From Buddleja alternifolia (Eukaryota; Streptophyta; Magnoliopsida; Lamiales; Scrophulariaceae), in the NCBI GenBank assembly GCA_019426215.1, contig CM033405.1, forward strand, positions 31,092,199 to 31,156,198: DNA of 64,000 nt, given 5' to 3'. Positions 47,721-59,101 of the stretch are shown here, one piece after another. The translations under genes and the position numbers were made by a program. Position 1 is the first letter of the stretch. Each line of letters opens with the position of its first letter. The notes under the pieces are model-generated. The model was not told the DNA's origin, made no database searches, and saw nothing but the letters and a program-made list of their open reading frames with translations.

Positions 47721-48425
47721 AGCTTTACAAATAATTCTAACTTTTAGATATGTTTGTTCAGCTGCATGATCAATTGTCTTCAGAAAATAATTCCTGTATC
47801 AATTAATAAGTAAAACGTATGATCAATTGTCTTCATAAAATAATTCTTGTAACAATTAATGGCCGAAATGTAGATAGACTCTTCATTTGTTGTCCATCAA
47901 ATTTTAGACTAGCTATTTGGTCTCAACTTCCACATTAATATCTATCTTTTGAGCTAACCAAATCCTTAAATTTCATTTAAACTCTAGATATCTATATTCA
48001 TGTAAACTCCATTGACTTTTCGAGTCTATATGATAAAAATACAAAAATACCCAAATCCTTCAACGTTTCTTTATTATAAATATTGCCTTTACTCCTAGAC
48101 TTTCTCGTATGCATATGATATCCTACAATTGAAGTACAAAAATTCAAACATCATTCTTGAAGAAAAGACTAGATTTTAGGATGCATTTTCAAAATTTAAT
48201 CTGAAAATTCTGTCTAAATTTTTTGAAAAATTATGATTTGAATCACTATTGAATATTAGGACCCCTCAGGTTTGTGTGTTGAACATTGTGCTTTGGTTTG
48301 TGACGTTTATCCATAGTACAATGTTCTGAATTAATCTCTTTGCGTATGATGGTCAATTAGTTCTCAAGACATACAAATTTTGTTTTAAGTTAAAAAAAGT
48401 TAACAGAAATACATGCATCTAAGTA
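47641..48425. other. AT-rich spacer, no gene
   Basis: A 52-bp tandem pair at 47768-47860 (gatcaattgtcttca...ataattc) is the only structure noted. Confidence 0.5.
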
Positions 48426-49135
48426 CAGTAAAACTTCTATACAAGAATACTCTATATAAGAATAACGTCCTTATAGTAATAAAAAATCATGGTCCCAACT
48501 CCGGAGCAGTTATAAATAAGAATTAACTCTACATTGTAATATTCTATTTTTTTTTAGGACCATCCTTAAGAAATTTACCTCCATATAGTAATAAAATGAC
48601 ATTAAATTTCAAATATATTTATATATCTAGATAAAATATATAGAATTTTTTAACTAGGTTACATTAAATTTAAGATGATATGAAATACTTATCAAAAGTT
48701 GTCTGTGACAAATATATTTATATATCATGATTATGCTAGCATTTATATATGTATAGAAAAAAAGAAAACAAACGAGAAGATATTTCGAAGATACAACATA
48801 CATGAGTGAATATTTTTAATACATATGTGATGTACATACATTTTTTTTACATTTCCTAGATACGTACATGAATGAATCTTCTAAATCTAATATATACACA
48901 ATGTACATGTATGATGTACGTAAATTTGTTTTTTTTTTAAATTCATGAATCTTATATATCTTTTAAATTCATGTTTTTAAAATATGAAGGGACACATTTC
49001 CAAGTGTCGTATAATGTATATTAGTTATTTTTTAAAACTTATAATTTTTATTTGTAAACCTCTATTTAAGAATAACCTCCCTATAGTAATATTTTTCTCC
49101 GATCCCAATGATATTATTGTATAGAGATTTTACTA
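48426..49135. mobile_element. pogo-like (Emigrant/Lemi type) MITE
   Basis: 710 bp between TA dinucleotides. Left end CAGTAAAACTTCTATACAAG; right end inverted TAGTAAAATCTCTATACAAT. The CAGTAAAACCTCTATA-type terminus with TA target is that of plant pogo-like MITEs. Internal stretches repeat the theme 'aagaataacctccctatagtaat'. No transposase. Confidence 0.82.
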
Positions 49136-49828
49136 TATATTACTTGACACAACCACTTTTTTTTTTTTTACTTCAAGAGTATGAGACAAAATATGTAATC
49201 TGACGTGTGATAATTTTTGTAATTCGTTTTGAATTACTGTAGAAAATGTTGTATAGTGTTTATACTTAATTAATACCTTTTACATTGAAAAGAAAAATTC
49301 TTACTATATAATTTATTCATTTGAAAAATTTAAAAACAAATACTTACATATAAAAGCAACCAATTGATAATGGTTAATGTACCAAGGTAATTTAGCTAAA
49401 AAAAATTATTAACCTTTAACTATTGGTTTTCTCAAACGAAGAACTAATGAAACAGAGTATTTTACATTGAATTATTTTCATGACTTTTTAGAAATAAAAA
49501 TTATTTTATGGAGTTTTTAGAATGTTTTCCTAAAATTTGATATAGAAATAAATTTATAAATCATATTTTAACATGGCAAAATTGCAAAATAGGTTTGTTC
49601 ACTTCATTTGTATAAAAATTGTGTATTTACGTTCAATGTACGTAGTTTTTACTAGTTATTATTCTAAAAGTAAGGACCTTACATAGTGTTTCTTCCGATT
49701 GTAAAAATACTAATTAACCCTTCATTTATTACATATTTAAACACTTAATAACAACACATGTAGATAATAATAAAAGAAAACTCTCCACCTTTCCGGCTGC
49801 AATCGAAATCCAAGAGCCTAATTTTTGG
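49136..49828. other. AT-rich spacer, no gene
   Basis: No frame, repeat end or RNA signal recognised. A CTAGT at 49651 preceded by a weak TACGT/ACGTA hairpin is not convincing as a Helitron end. Confidence 0.5.
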
Positions 49829-49996
49829 CATTGAGGTGATGTGCGCTTTGCCTTCTCACCTATGTGGTTTGTAGCACTTTGCCCCCTGTATGCTGCCCGA
49901 AGCTGACCAAGGGGGCAAAGTGCACATATATGATAGTTTAGGGTGTTGACTGCAATTTTTAATAGTTTAGGGGGCAAAGTGCACATCACCTAATAA
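49829..49996. repeat. Nested palindromic repeat around GGGGGCAAAGTGCAC
   Basis: Outer arms, ttgaggtgatgtgcgctttgcc (49830-49852) and ggggcaaagtgcacatcacc; inner arms, gcactttgccccct (49874-49887) and agggggcaaagtgcac (49910-49925). Four copies of the core in two orientations make a double hairpin. Probably a MITE; no duplication recognised. Confidence 0.75.
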
Positions 49997-50263
49997 TTTG
50001 GGGGGGTATCTGCTATTTTCTCTTAAAGAAATGATGTTTTATTGATCATAACTTTTTCAAAGTGGAATGCTATAAAATTCAAAGTGTATTTGTGGATATG
50101 TACAAGGACTTGAATGATTGAACAATTTGATATTCTGCACTAATCAAATGCCTAATTTATAATTCATAAATAAAAATTTCAAATCAAATTTTTGTTAACA
50201 GATTAACCAGTGTATACTGCATTGCATAAGCAACAACAGTGTATCATTGTTGAGAAGTAGAAG

Positions 50264-51096
50264 TGTTTCGAATATAAAACAGACTAGAATAAGGAGGGAT
50301 TTCGAGTAGACGATCCCTGCCTCGCGATAATCTCAACTTAGAATTATCTATCGACCCCTGCCTAAATAGGCTACCGGTGGTCCTACGTCTTAAACGAAAA
50401 GTTGATTAAATGTATTCGAACTTCTCTTCATCTTCTTCGAGTGGACCGCAACGATTGAAAACTCAAGTCAAGTGTATAAATCATCTCTCCGATACTTAAA
50501 TTTGGATAAAAAGACAATTTATACCTCCGTGAAAGTTTTCAATTCTGAAAAGATTACAGATAACTACAGATACATGCTTCGCAGCCGCATCCCATCAGTT
50601 CTCGATAAGCAACTATTACATTTATTCTACGGCTACTCCTAATTTACGCTAAGAGTTACTCCTACATTTCGCTATGAACTACTCCTAAGGCTAGGGCTAA
50701 TTCTAAGAGAAATAAAATGTAGAAGTTTTTCTTCTGATGATCTTGTGATCTTGTGATCTTCTCTTTTTTCCTTTTCTCTGTCCGCGGCTTCCTATATATA
50801 TGGGTCTTTGAGGAACCCACGTTCCTTTTTTTCGGGAACCGCCTTCAACCGTCTTCAACTACTCTTTCAAATAATTTCAAATTAGCGCGCCTCTGCAGAT
50901 GATTGGAAATTAGGTTCATTATGGACCTAATTTTTTTCTTTTCAAATGTCTACAATTCGGGCTATTTGGGCCTTGTAATTTAGACAGCCCAAATTATTTT
51001 ATGGTGTGCTACTCGAGCACTCGCTCGGGCTGGAACTGAGCAACCTACTCGAGCTGAAATGGTCGGAGCGCTCGAGCACTTTTTATAGTGTAAACA
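50264..51096 (-). mobile_element. Solo LTR (833 bp), minus orientation
   Basis: Starts TGTTT and ends AAACA, with flanks agaag (50259-50263) and agaat (51097-51101), 4 of 5 matching. In minus sense a TATA box (tatatatagg, 50792-50801 inverted) lies near the middle, and the U3 part has paired CTCGAGC words. No internal region, primer site or second LTR, so an unequal-recombination product is likely. Confidence 0.65.
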
Positions 51097-51240
51097 AGAA
51101 TTAGTTGATAGCTACACCAAAAATGCTCTCATTTGTACCTTTTTAGTGGAGGATCAAGAATGTTCCTTAGGAATGAAGATAACCGTCAGAAGATGTTTAT
51201 ATTCATCACCATTTTGAAAAGGTTCATGTGGATAAAATTA

Positions 51241-51840
51241 TTGTTGATGAGCCGATATCGGCTGAGAGTCTACATACTTCAAACTTTTAGATTTTTGACC
51301 CTTGTACTTAAACAAGGATGTATTCAGTTTTTATTGTACAAAGAATTGTATGTTGCACTGAGGTACACTGTCGAACCTTGCCTTCTTTCTCATTTATTTT
51401 TTCCCATAACGTCAAATTTGTTCTATTATTTCGAATGTTTAATTAAAATGAATAAATTAAATTATTGTTGATGAGTCAATATCGATTGAGAGTCTACATA
51501 TATTTCAATTTTTTATATTGTCGACCCTTGTACTTGGACAATGATGCATTTAGTTTTTACTCTAGAAAGAATTATATGTTGAACTGAGGCACACTAATGA
51601 ACCTTGCCTTCTTTCTTTTCTATCATCAAGCTTGTTCTATTCTTTCAATTGTTTAATTAAAATGAATAAATTAAATTATGATTGATAAGCCAATATCAAC
51701 TAAGAGTCTACATGTTTCAAATTTTTTGGATTTTCGACTCTTGTACTTGGACAATGATATATTTAATTTTTACTCGATAAAAAATTGTATGTTGAACTGA
51801 GGTACACTGTTGAACCTTGTCTTCTTTCTTTTCTTTTTTT
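51241..51840. repeat. Three tandem copies of a 215-225-bp unit
   Basis: Units start at about 51241, 51465 and 51679. Each has 'gatgagccgatatcggctgagagtctacat', 'cgacccttgtacttggacaatgat', 'gttgaactgaggtacactg' and 'aaccttgccttctttct' in order, with roughly 80% agreement. No homology to the ATPase locus. It could be a short decayed satellite or part of a larger element. Confidence 0.82.
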
Positions 51841-52161
51841 TTATATATTTCCCATGAAAAATAATGTTATATTACTAGCACATAAATGAATATATAGAAG
51901 CTAGACGGTTCAATTTGAATTTTATGTTTAATCAACCAAAATGTTATTATCGTAATCCGACCGTTATTCTTATAGAAAGTATGAGTAAAAGTTTAATCTT
52001 TTGATTATTAGGTAAAATATGAATATAAGTATCATTATTTTTTATGTTAAGAATAAATGACTACTCAAACTACAATACGTAGTATGAAAGATTCAACCAA
52101 TTGACGTGCTTATGCGGACTTAGCGGATCCAATATAATTGCAAGTGACTTTTATTCTGAAT
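51841..52161. other. AT-rich spacer, no gene
   Basis: Nothing recognised between the tandem array and the Harbinger element. Confidence 0.5.
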
Positions 52162-52221
52162 TTAGACCATATCCAACCCACTCTATATTTGGGTTGGAAA
52201 TGGTATAAATGGCACTCCAAC

Positions 52222-52816
52222 TGTCATGCCCCGGGTTCACGAGCCCATTGGACCAGAGAAATCTCATCGAACCCACTGAGCGTAACCTTGAGTTGGACAT
52301 TTGAACCACGGCCCAAAATGGATATCCATTGTTACACTTGAATCCTAGGGTTCTCTTTATAAATTATTTTCATTTTCTTCCTTTTTCCCATGTGGGACAA
52401 GGGTATTACAATCACCCCCCTTTCGAGGAGCGACGTCCTCGTCGCGGCGTGACTCAGTCCAGGATCCATCGTCAGGCGTCGGGACTCTCTAGGCTACCAC
52501 CGGATTTGCCTCGGACTATTCTTCAAAGCGGATCCGAGAACCTCGGGCTACTTCATAGCGGATACCGAGATTTCACGTTGTAGCACCGAACTCCCAATTC
52601 CGGCTGACGAGCGGCTCTGATACCATTTGTCACACCCTGGGCTCACGAGCACGTTGGACCAGAGAAATCTCATCGAACCCACTGAGCGTAACCTTGAGTT
52701 GGACATTTGAACCACGGCCCAAAATGGATATCCATTGTTACACTTGAATCCTAAAGTTCTCTTTATAAATTATTTTCATTTTCTTCCTTTTTCCCATGTG
52801 GGACGAGGGCATTACA
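52222..52816 (-). mobile_element. TRIM-2
   Basis: Two 189-bp LTRs (52222-52410 and 52628-52816), TGTCA...TTACA, core with primer site TGGTATCAGAGC (minus, two bases from the LTR) and poly-G polypurine tract. Flanks ccaac/ccgac (4 of 5). Close relative of TRIM-1. Primer site here matches the initiator tRNA exactly. Confidence 0.92.
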
Positions 52817-53129
52817 CCGACCCACATCATTTTTAACAACAAATTTGATGCAATTGTGATGTTGGACGCTATATTTGGCGTAAACCTTCACATTTGCACC
52901 AAATTTGGTGCAAGTCCTCTTTTTCTTTATTTAGTTGCATTTTAGTTTTTGTATTATTTTTCTTTTAGAATTTAGTCCTTAAAACTTTATGAAGTTATAA
53001 TTATGTCCTATAAATGTTATTTTTATTCAACTATATATGATTTCACTTTAAATTAAATAATAAATAAAATATATATTAAGAACTTGTACAAAATGCATAT
53101 TTCATAAATTAAAAAAATTGAAATATTTA

Positions 53130-54695
53130 TGTTAGGAATTTCATGTTAGATATTTTGATGATGACAATTAGGACTTTTTTGTTAGACCCCAAAATATGTA
53201 AGTTTGTTTTCAGCTTTGAAGTGTTAGATTTGTAATAAGCTTTGTTTTATTTTTATTCTAGATTGTTAGGTTAAGTTGTCTTAGACTGAGCGTCTGATAT
53301 GTTCTGAGAGAGTTTATCAGAAATAAAGTTTGAAGACTCAAGCGCCTGAAGTCTGAATAAAGATGAAGATTCCAAGCGTCTAGAATGACCAGCTACTCCA
53401 AGCGTCACCTTATAGGATAGAAGTGATTCAAGGTTGAATAAGCGTCTATCAATGACTGACTTCACCTGAATTTATTTCTAAGTCCAGAAGGAGTTTAATG
53501 CAAATATTCTCAATGCATTAAGTGCCAACGGGCATTTAATTCAAATGCATTAAATGCTGATAAGAGCATTAAATGTGATAAGCACTTTCAGACGTACGGA
53601 GAAGCCACCCTATTGAACTATCAACTATTCAAAGACTGCAGCACCAACTTTTGTGTAGCAGATTTTCAGGAAAAATGACAAAAGTTGTTCACTCGCGGAA
53701 GTGAGAGACACGCGCTCGTGCATGTGTCAAACGGACACTTTTTCCAAGAATGCCTATAAATAGGACTTCAACAACAAGCCAAATTAACAGAGAACAATTA
53801 TCAAGTCGAATTGCTGTTGCATTGAAGTCTCGTTCCTTACAAACTCAAAAAAACCAGAATATTCAAGAAAACATTCCTTTTGTTTTTCTTCAAATTCCTG
53901 AGACAGTCAACCAATATCTCAAACATTCTTTTCAGAAGAAACCCACACTACTATTGAGATATTCCTAGTTGTTTGAACTTTATCAAAATCAAACAAACCT
54001 TTTAGAAAAACCCCTATCCAAGCCTCGTGATCTGTGTGAAGTCGAAGTTGGATACTTGTCATATTTCTGAGTGAAAGAAGCAAGGGGATTGAAGTGATTT
54101 GGAGCAGAAATCTGTTTGATCAAGGAGCTCAAGTCATCAACATCCATCTCTCCCTAATTTGTAGAAGATTCTGTGTGATTCTTTGAGAATCATTTTAGTG
54201 GATTGCCTCCAAGTGTTCAAGCAGAAGAAGGACGTAGTTGGGATTACACCACCCAACGAACCTTACAAATATTGTGTTCTTTACTTTACTTTCAGCATTC
54301 ATATTGTCATATCATAAATTGATAAAGTAAAATTTAATCAAACGCTAAGCAACTAAATACACTTTCTGTGACACCGAAGATTTCAAAGAGAAGACTCCAA
54401 AAATCATTCCGCTGTGCTAACACTGATCAAAGAAGTGAACACTCAAACCTATTTGGTTGTAGTATTCAAGTCTTGAAATCTAATTTAACTTTCTAAAAAC
54501 AGTCTTCGTTAGACGCTTCACCAAAGCGCCTAGATTTTAAGTGAACGCTTAAGTCAAGCGTTAGACACTTCAAGCGTCCAAAACCATAATTTTACTACGA
54601 ATCTTTTTGAAGTCGAAAAAGACTTCAGGGTCTATTCAACCCCCCCCCCCCCCCCCCCCCTTCTAGACCCTTTCGTATGCCACTTGGGACCAACA
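53130..54695 (+). mobile_element. Solo LTR of a Copia-like element (1,566 bp)
   Basis: TGTTAGGAATTTC...GGGACCAACA with perfect duplication attta (53125-53129, 54696-54700). TATA-like cctataaatagg at 53753-53764. The motif AAGCGTC or its variants occurs at least eight times, in both the U3 half (53330-53450) and the last 200 bp (54500-54590). A run of about 22 C lies at 54640-54661. No internal domain remains. Strand inferred from the TATA box. Confidence 0.88.
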
Positions 54696-55713
54696 ATTTA
54701 TATAAACATAGATTAATATTAAAAATTACACTATTCTAATACAAAATAACTAATATAATAAACCATTGAGAAATCAGAGAAATAATAACTTAATATTCTG
54801 GCATATCACCTCCTTCTCCACCAATATTATTAAAATATTGGCCAAAAATTTTAGATAAAGAATGTGGAAACGGCTGTTGATGTTCTTCGGTTCTTTTTTG
54901 TAAAATTTGTGCTTGTTGAGCTTGAACATGAGCATGAACACTCAAATTACTGATAGTATTCAAGTCTCAGGACAACATTTATCATCTCGTTTAAGCTCTT
55001 TTAAAACTAAATTTCTTTTTTGAATTTCCAAAAGCTCTATTACCAAATGACATAAATGGTTGTTTAAATAATTTTATGAAATACCAAATAGATTTAAAAT
55101 AAGTTTTAATTATTTATTATTATTAAAAATAAAATATATTTATATTGTGAATTTTATTATTTAATACCATGAAATAACAAAAAAAAAATTGGATGAATAT
55201 GTAAAAATACTTGAAGTTTGGGTGTGTTATTTGTGAAATAGAGAAAATGACATAATATAAAATGTAAAAAAGAATATTTTAGAGAATATTCTTTTTGGTG
55301 TTAAAATTAGAGTTATGGATTGGAGTAAATTTACTGTATAACATTAAAATGGTGCAAAAGTTGCACCGTTTTTATGTCTATGGGTTGGAGATGCTCTTAA
55401 AACTAGCAAAAATTGCATATACTACCCTTCAGTTATTTTTTAACTATGAAAGGTATCATGTTTTATAATAAATTACACCTAACATCCTGTTATTTTGTAT
55501 CGTCCAACAATCGTCACCTTCCGTTAATTTTTATGTGCAAAGCCATTATAAAAATATGTTAACTTCCAAAAAGACCCTTAAACCTGTAAATTCTTAATTG
55601 GTACTATTTTATTTGGTATTATGAATATTACCCAATGTAATTCTGGAAAATGAAAAACAAAAGTAGTATTCTCTAAAAATATTGGATGACAAAGCATATA
55701 TTATCCCTAAAAC

Positions 55714-56552
55714 TAGGGACGGAGCCAGGGGGGCTGGAGGGTGCCCCCCCCCCCCCCCCCCCCCCCCCTCCTCAAAGTTTTCATTTTCTAATTTTCAGAT
55801 ATAAATTTTTAAAAAATTGTACATTCGCCCCCCCCCCCCCCCCAAAAAAAATAACAAAAAGCAAAATAAATTCACATTTCTAACCCACAAACTAGTCCAA
55901 ATACGAACTAGTCCAAACCCACATTGTAGAAATATTGATCTAGTTGAATATTCAGTAGGCTATATAATCAAAATTTTAAGTTAGAATTCTTGTTATAGTT
56001 TTACAATTTCTCATCACCCATGATTTGTTCAAATCACATCAACCATTTCTCGTCTCTTCTGTATGATAAGTATCTTTTTATTTTTGCCTTTTCTTTTTAT
56101 AGTCGATTTCCACGAAACTGGATATTATTATTGAAATGTAACGATGATAGCCATTTTTAATTTGATATGTGAAAATTGATATTAGTCAAATCGTACTTCT
56201 TAGGCTTTTTATGTTTTGTTTTACTTAAAATTAGGAATTTTTTCCATTTTAGTTTTAAAACTATATATATTTGATTAGTTATGAAAAATGTATCAAATAT
56301 TATTTTTATGTGGTTTGGCAATCCACGGGAGAGGATAAGAGAATTTAACTATTAACAAAAGAGTTACAGAATACAAAATATGTCAAAAGTTCTTACTAAG
56401 CCTAATCTCCAATTTTTCAGCATACATATATATAGCATATGGTACAGCTAGGGCCCACACCCCTCATGCAATCCTTCAGCTACAAAGCAAACGAAGTGCG
56501 TGTATGTCACAACAATCTCGCCCTCTTAGTAGAATTCCTTGCTCCGCCCCTG
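55714..56552. mobile_element. hAT-type element, 'TAGGGACGGAGCCAGGGG' family
   Basis: 839 bp. Inverted ends TAGGGACGGAGCCAGGGG and CAGGGGCGGAGCAAGGAATT, perfect 8-bp duplication cctaaaac (55706-55713, 56553-56560). Contains two long C runs (55744-55768, 55829-55843). No transposase. Confidence 0.9.
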
Positions 56553-56560
56553 CCTAAAAC

Positions 56561-57128
56561 AATAATAAATTGCATTTGATGATTAAATAAGTTTACACTA
56601 AATTTATTTTACATTATCAACCAAAAATATCATGCATGTGTACTTTATCAAAAAAATATATTACACCATTTTTTGGACACAATAAAAACCTCTTCCAATG
56701 AAGTGGAGGGCAAGTGAAATAAGTTGAGAAAATGATTGTTCTTTAAATGTTATAAATTCCCTTCTCAATTTTTATACCTTTAGATTTTGAGTGAAAATTC
56801 CTTGTAAAGTTTATTGTTAAGTAATTTGGCTAACTCGATATCTATATTATAGTTACAGTGTCGTATCATCAGTGATTCATAATGAGTTTTATAGAAAACA
56901 AGTATGTAATAAGACCACCTTCAAGTACAAAAACATAAATCTAAACCAATCTCACAATATTTAGGGGATCAATATATAAATTGCTTGTCCAGATACTTGC
57001 AGATTTAGAGCTTAATGTTTCTACTAGTCCAAGACTCCTTCAATATGGTGTCACAAATACTCTAGTTGCCACATTCTTTGAATTTTAGCATATCTTCCAA
57101 TTAAAATCATCTTTTATTGTGTTGATTT
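56561..57128. other. AT-rich spacer, no gene
   Basis: No recognised structure. Confidence 0.5.
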
Positions 57129-57147
57129 GTTAGTACCTATATCTTTC

Positions 57148-57350
57148 ACCAACAAAGTCCAGCACAGTTGGTAGATAGTTGGGTTTCTTAAGCATGTTGT
57201 CCAGGGTTCGATCCCTGACCGTATGTAAAGAAAAGACTTTGTTGCGAGAGACTGTATCCACTTCGATGATCTCTCGGCCTTGAAGGGATTAGTTTTCGGA
57301 GTTCGGCTGGAGGGCCAGCCTTGGTAGTAATCAAAAAAAAAAAAAGGAAA
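57148..57350 (+). mobile_element. SINE, family 2, recent insertion
   Basis: 203 bp, tRNA-derived head with A-box region cagttggtagatagttggg and a perfect B box GGGTTCGATCCC (57204-57215), ending in an A-rich tail (57333-57350). The 19-bp target duplication gttagtacctatatctttc is perfect (57129-57147, 57351-57369), which suggests a young insertion. The body differs from family 1. Confidence 0.93.
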
Positions 57351-57369
57351 GTTAGTACCTATATCTTTC

Positions 57370-57940
57370 TTAGTTCTTTATTCATATGCGTAGTCATGTT
57401 TTTCCCTCATACACTTAATTCCTAATAGAATGATTTGATTTTTATATTAACATAATTGATTTAAATTTTCAAAATTACACTTTTTTATGATTAATCAACA
57501 ATAATCTTCATTATTCAGAAATATTTAATTACACTTGCAATATTTATTTTCCTTGCTATTGCCAGATTCGGTTAAATTTCTAGATTTTCGGAGATTATAA
57601 GACATGGTTCTTTTGTATATAAGAGAATAGCAAAAGTTTACAAAAACTTCTATAGGGCTAGTATAACGTATGTAAAACCTTCATTTGTATGTAGAAAGAT
57701 CTAAATTTAGTAAAATGAGAATTAGCTCATACCATTAGATCAAACCTATCTCCAATGTGTACTGAAGAGAGCTGCATTTCATTTTACAACTATTCAAAAC
57801 TTGTGTAGTTTAAAGTATTCATACATCATATACTGCACGTGCTTTTTGCTAGTAATTATAAAAATGAAAATTATATTTGGTACCTTTTTATGCTACTTCT
57901 CTTAAAAAGAAAAGAACAAAGGAGTTATATACAATGAGTT
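57370..57940. other. AT-rich spacer, no gene
   Basis: No recognised structure. Confidence 0.5.
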
Positions 57941-57947
57941 GTGTAAT

Positions 57948-58068
57948 GTCCAACCTTCGGTAAATATCCACCACACAGTATTAAAACATGTGTAGGGTCC
58001 ACCAAAATATATGTATATTTTATCATATCTTAACAGTTTGTGTGGTGGATATTCACAGAGAGTTGGAC
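57948..58068. repeat. Short foldback with GTCCAAC ... GTTGGAC ends
   Basis: Arms 57948-57977 (gtccaac, then aatatccaccacaca) and 58038-58068 (tgtgtggtggatatt, then gttggac) pair over most of their length around a 60-bp loop. Likely a small MITE or a structured RNA-like hairpin; no duplication assigned. Confidence 0.72.
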
Positions 58069-58238
58069 TCCGGTACGCACCAAGTATCATCCCTAAAATA
58101 GGGGGTGATTCTTTTTTTCTTTATATATATATGTGTGTGTATGTGTGTGATGATAGTAAAAATATTATAAATATACATATTTAATAGTGTATGATGGATC
58201 AATTTTGTTGAAGAGTTTATATATAGAAGCCCAAGCAT

Positions 58239-58746
58239 TTAATTGTAATAATGGACATTCATTTTGGGTTGTGGTTCAAATATTCAACTCAAGGTTATGC
58301 TCAGTGGGGTTTGATGGGATTTCTCTGGTCCAACCGGCTTCTGGGCCTGGGGCATGACAAATGGTTTAAGAGTCGTCCACCGGCCAAATATTTGGGAGCT
58401 AAGTGCTACACATTTCGTGAGTTACCTCTTGAACCTGCAAGGCAAAGTGCTACGAGCTTGGGAGTCACTTCTTGTGCCCATGGTAGCCGCTAGAGTCCTG
58501 AAGCCCGGTGATGGATCTTGGATTGAGTCACGATGCGACGAGGACGTCGCTCCTCGAAGGAGGGGTGATTGTAATGCGCTTTCACGTCGAGAAAAATGAT
58601 GAAAATTGAAGGGTTTATAAATAAAATCCCAATAATTCAGATGTAACAATGAATATCTATTTTGAATTTTGGTTCAAATGCCCAATTCAATATTACATTC
58701 GATCAAATTTATCTAGTCCATCGAACTCATGGGCTTGGGCATGACA
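58239..58746 (+). mobile_element. TRIM-3, truncated at its 5' LTR
   Basis: Opposite orientation to TRIM-1 and TRIM-2. The 3' LTR is 58570-58746 (TGTAATG...CATGACA, 177 bp), preceded by a polypurine tract (ggaggggtgat). The 5' LTR keeps only its last 120 bp, to 58359, followed by the primer site region tggtttaagag. More diverged than the other copies, hence older. Confidence 0.82.
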
Positions 58747-59092
58747 CTGATTCACCAAAATTCCCATGAAATAAGGGTGCCCATGGGTCCCACATGAAGA
58801 AATTCTGAGCTTTTGAACTTAAATCCCAATAAAATTTATAATCAGATCGATGAACTTCACGTGTCGATGCAAATTTCGTTTTTACATATGAATGTGAGTA
58901 TCCAAAATACAAAAATCTCGAGCACTCGTTAAAATACCAAAAAAATTCCCCCCAGCTTGTCAGCAATGGTTATTAAAAAAAGAAAATTCTCTTTTTCTAT
59001 TTCTTATGGCAAATATCTCTAGCAGTTATATGTTAGTTATTTTAGTTAATTCTTAGAAGTTGTGAATTCAGTATGTTCCTAGACCAGATTAA
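58747..59092. other. Spacer, no gene
   Basis: A short frame on the minus strand (58727-58966) has no recognisable similarity. Nothing else seen. Confidence 0.45.
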
Positions 59093-59101
59093 AAATTTAT
59101 A

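Larger units (their letters stand above)
52165..55396. mobile_element. PIF/Harbinger-type element with two nested insertions
   Basis: Inverted ends GACCATATCCAACCCA and GAGCATCTCCAACCCA, with TTA target duplication (52162-52164, 55397-55399), the Harbinger signature. After removing TRIM-2 and the solo LTR about 1.06 kb remains. Minus-strand sequence at 54780-55040 has broken frames resembling the Gln/Lys-rich C-terminus of the Harbinger Myb-like (NAM-associated) ORF (LEIQKRNLVLKELKRDD), so it may be a deletion derivative of an autonomous element. Confidence 0.78.

Noticed and set aside
49560..49660. CTAGT with a TACGT/ACGTA hairpin as end of a Helitron starting at 46113
   Set aside because: Stem is only 5 bp and AT-containing; no empty site available to confirm.
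55686..55883. Frame with Pro runs
   Set aside because: Encoded by the C runs of a hAT element.
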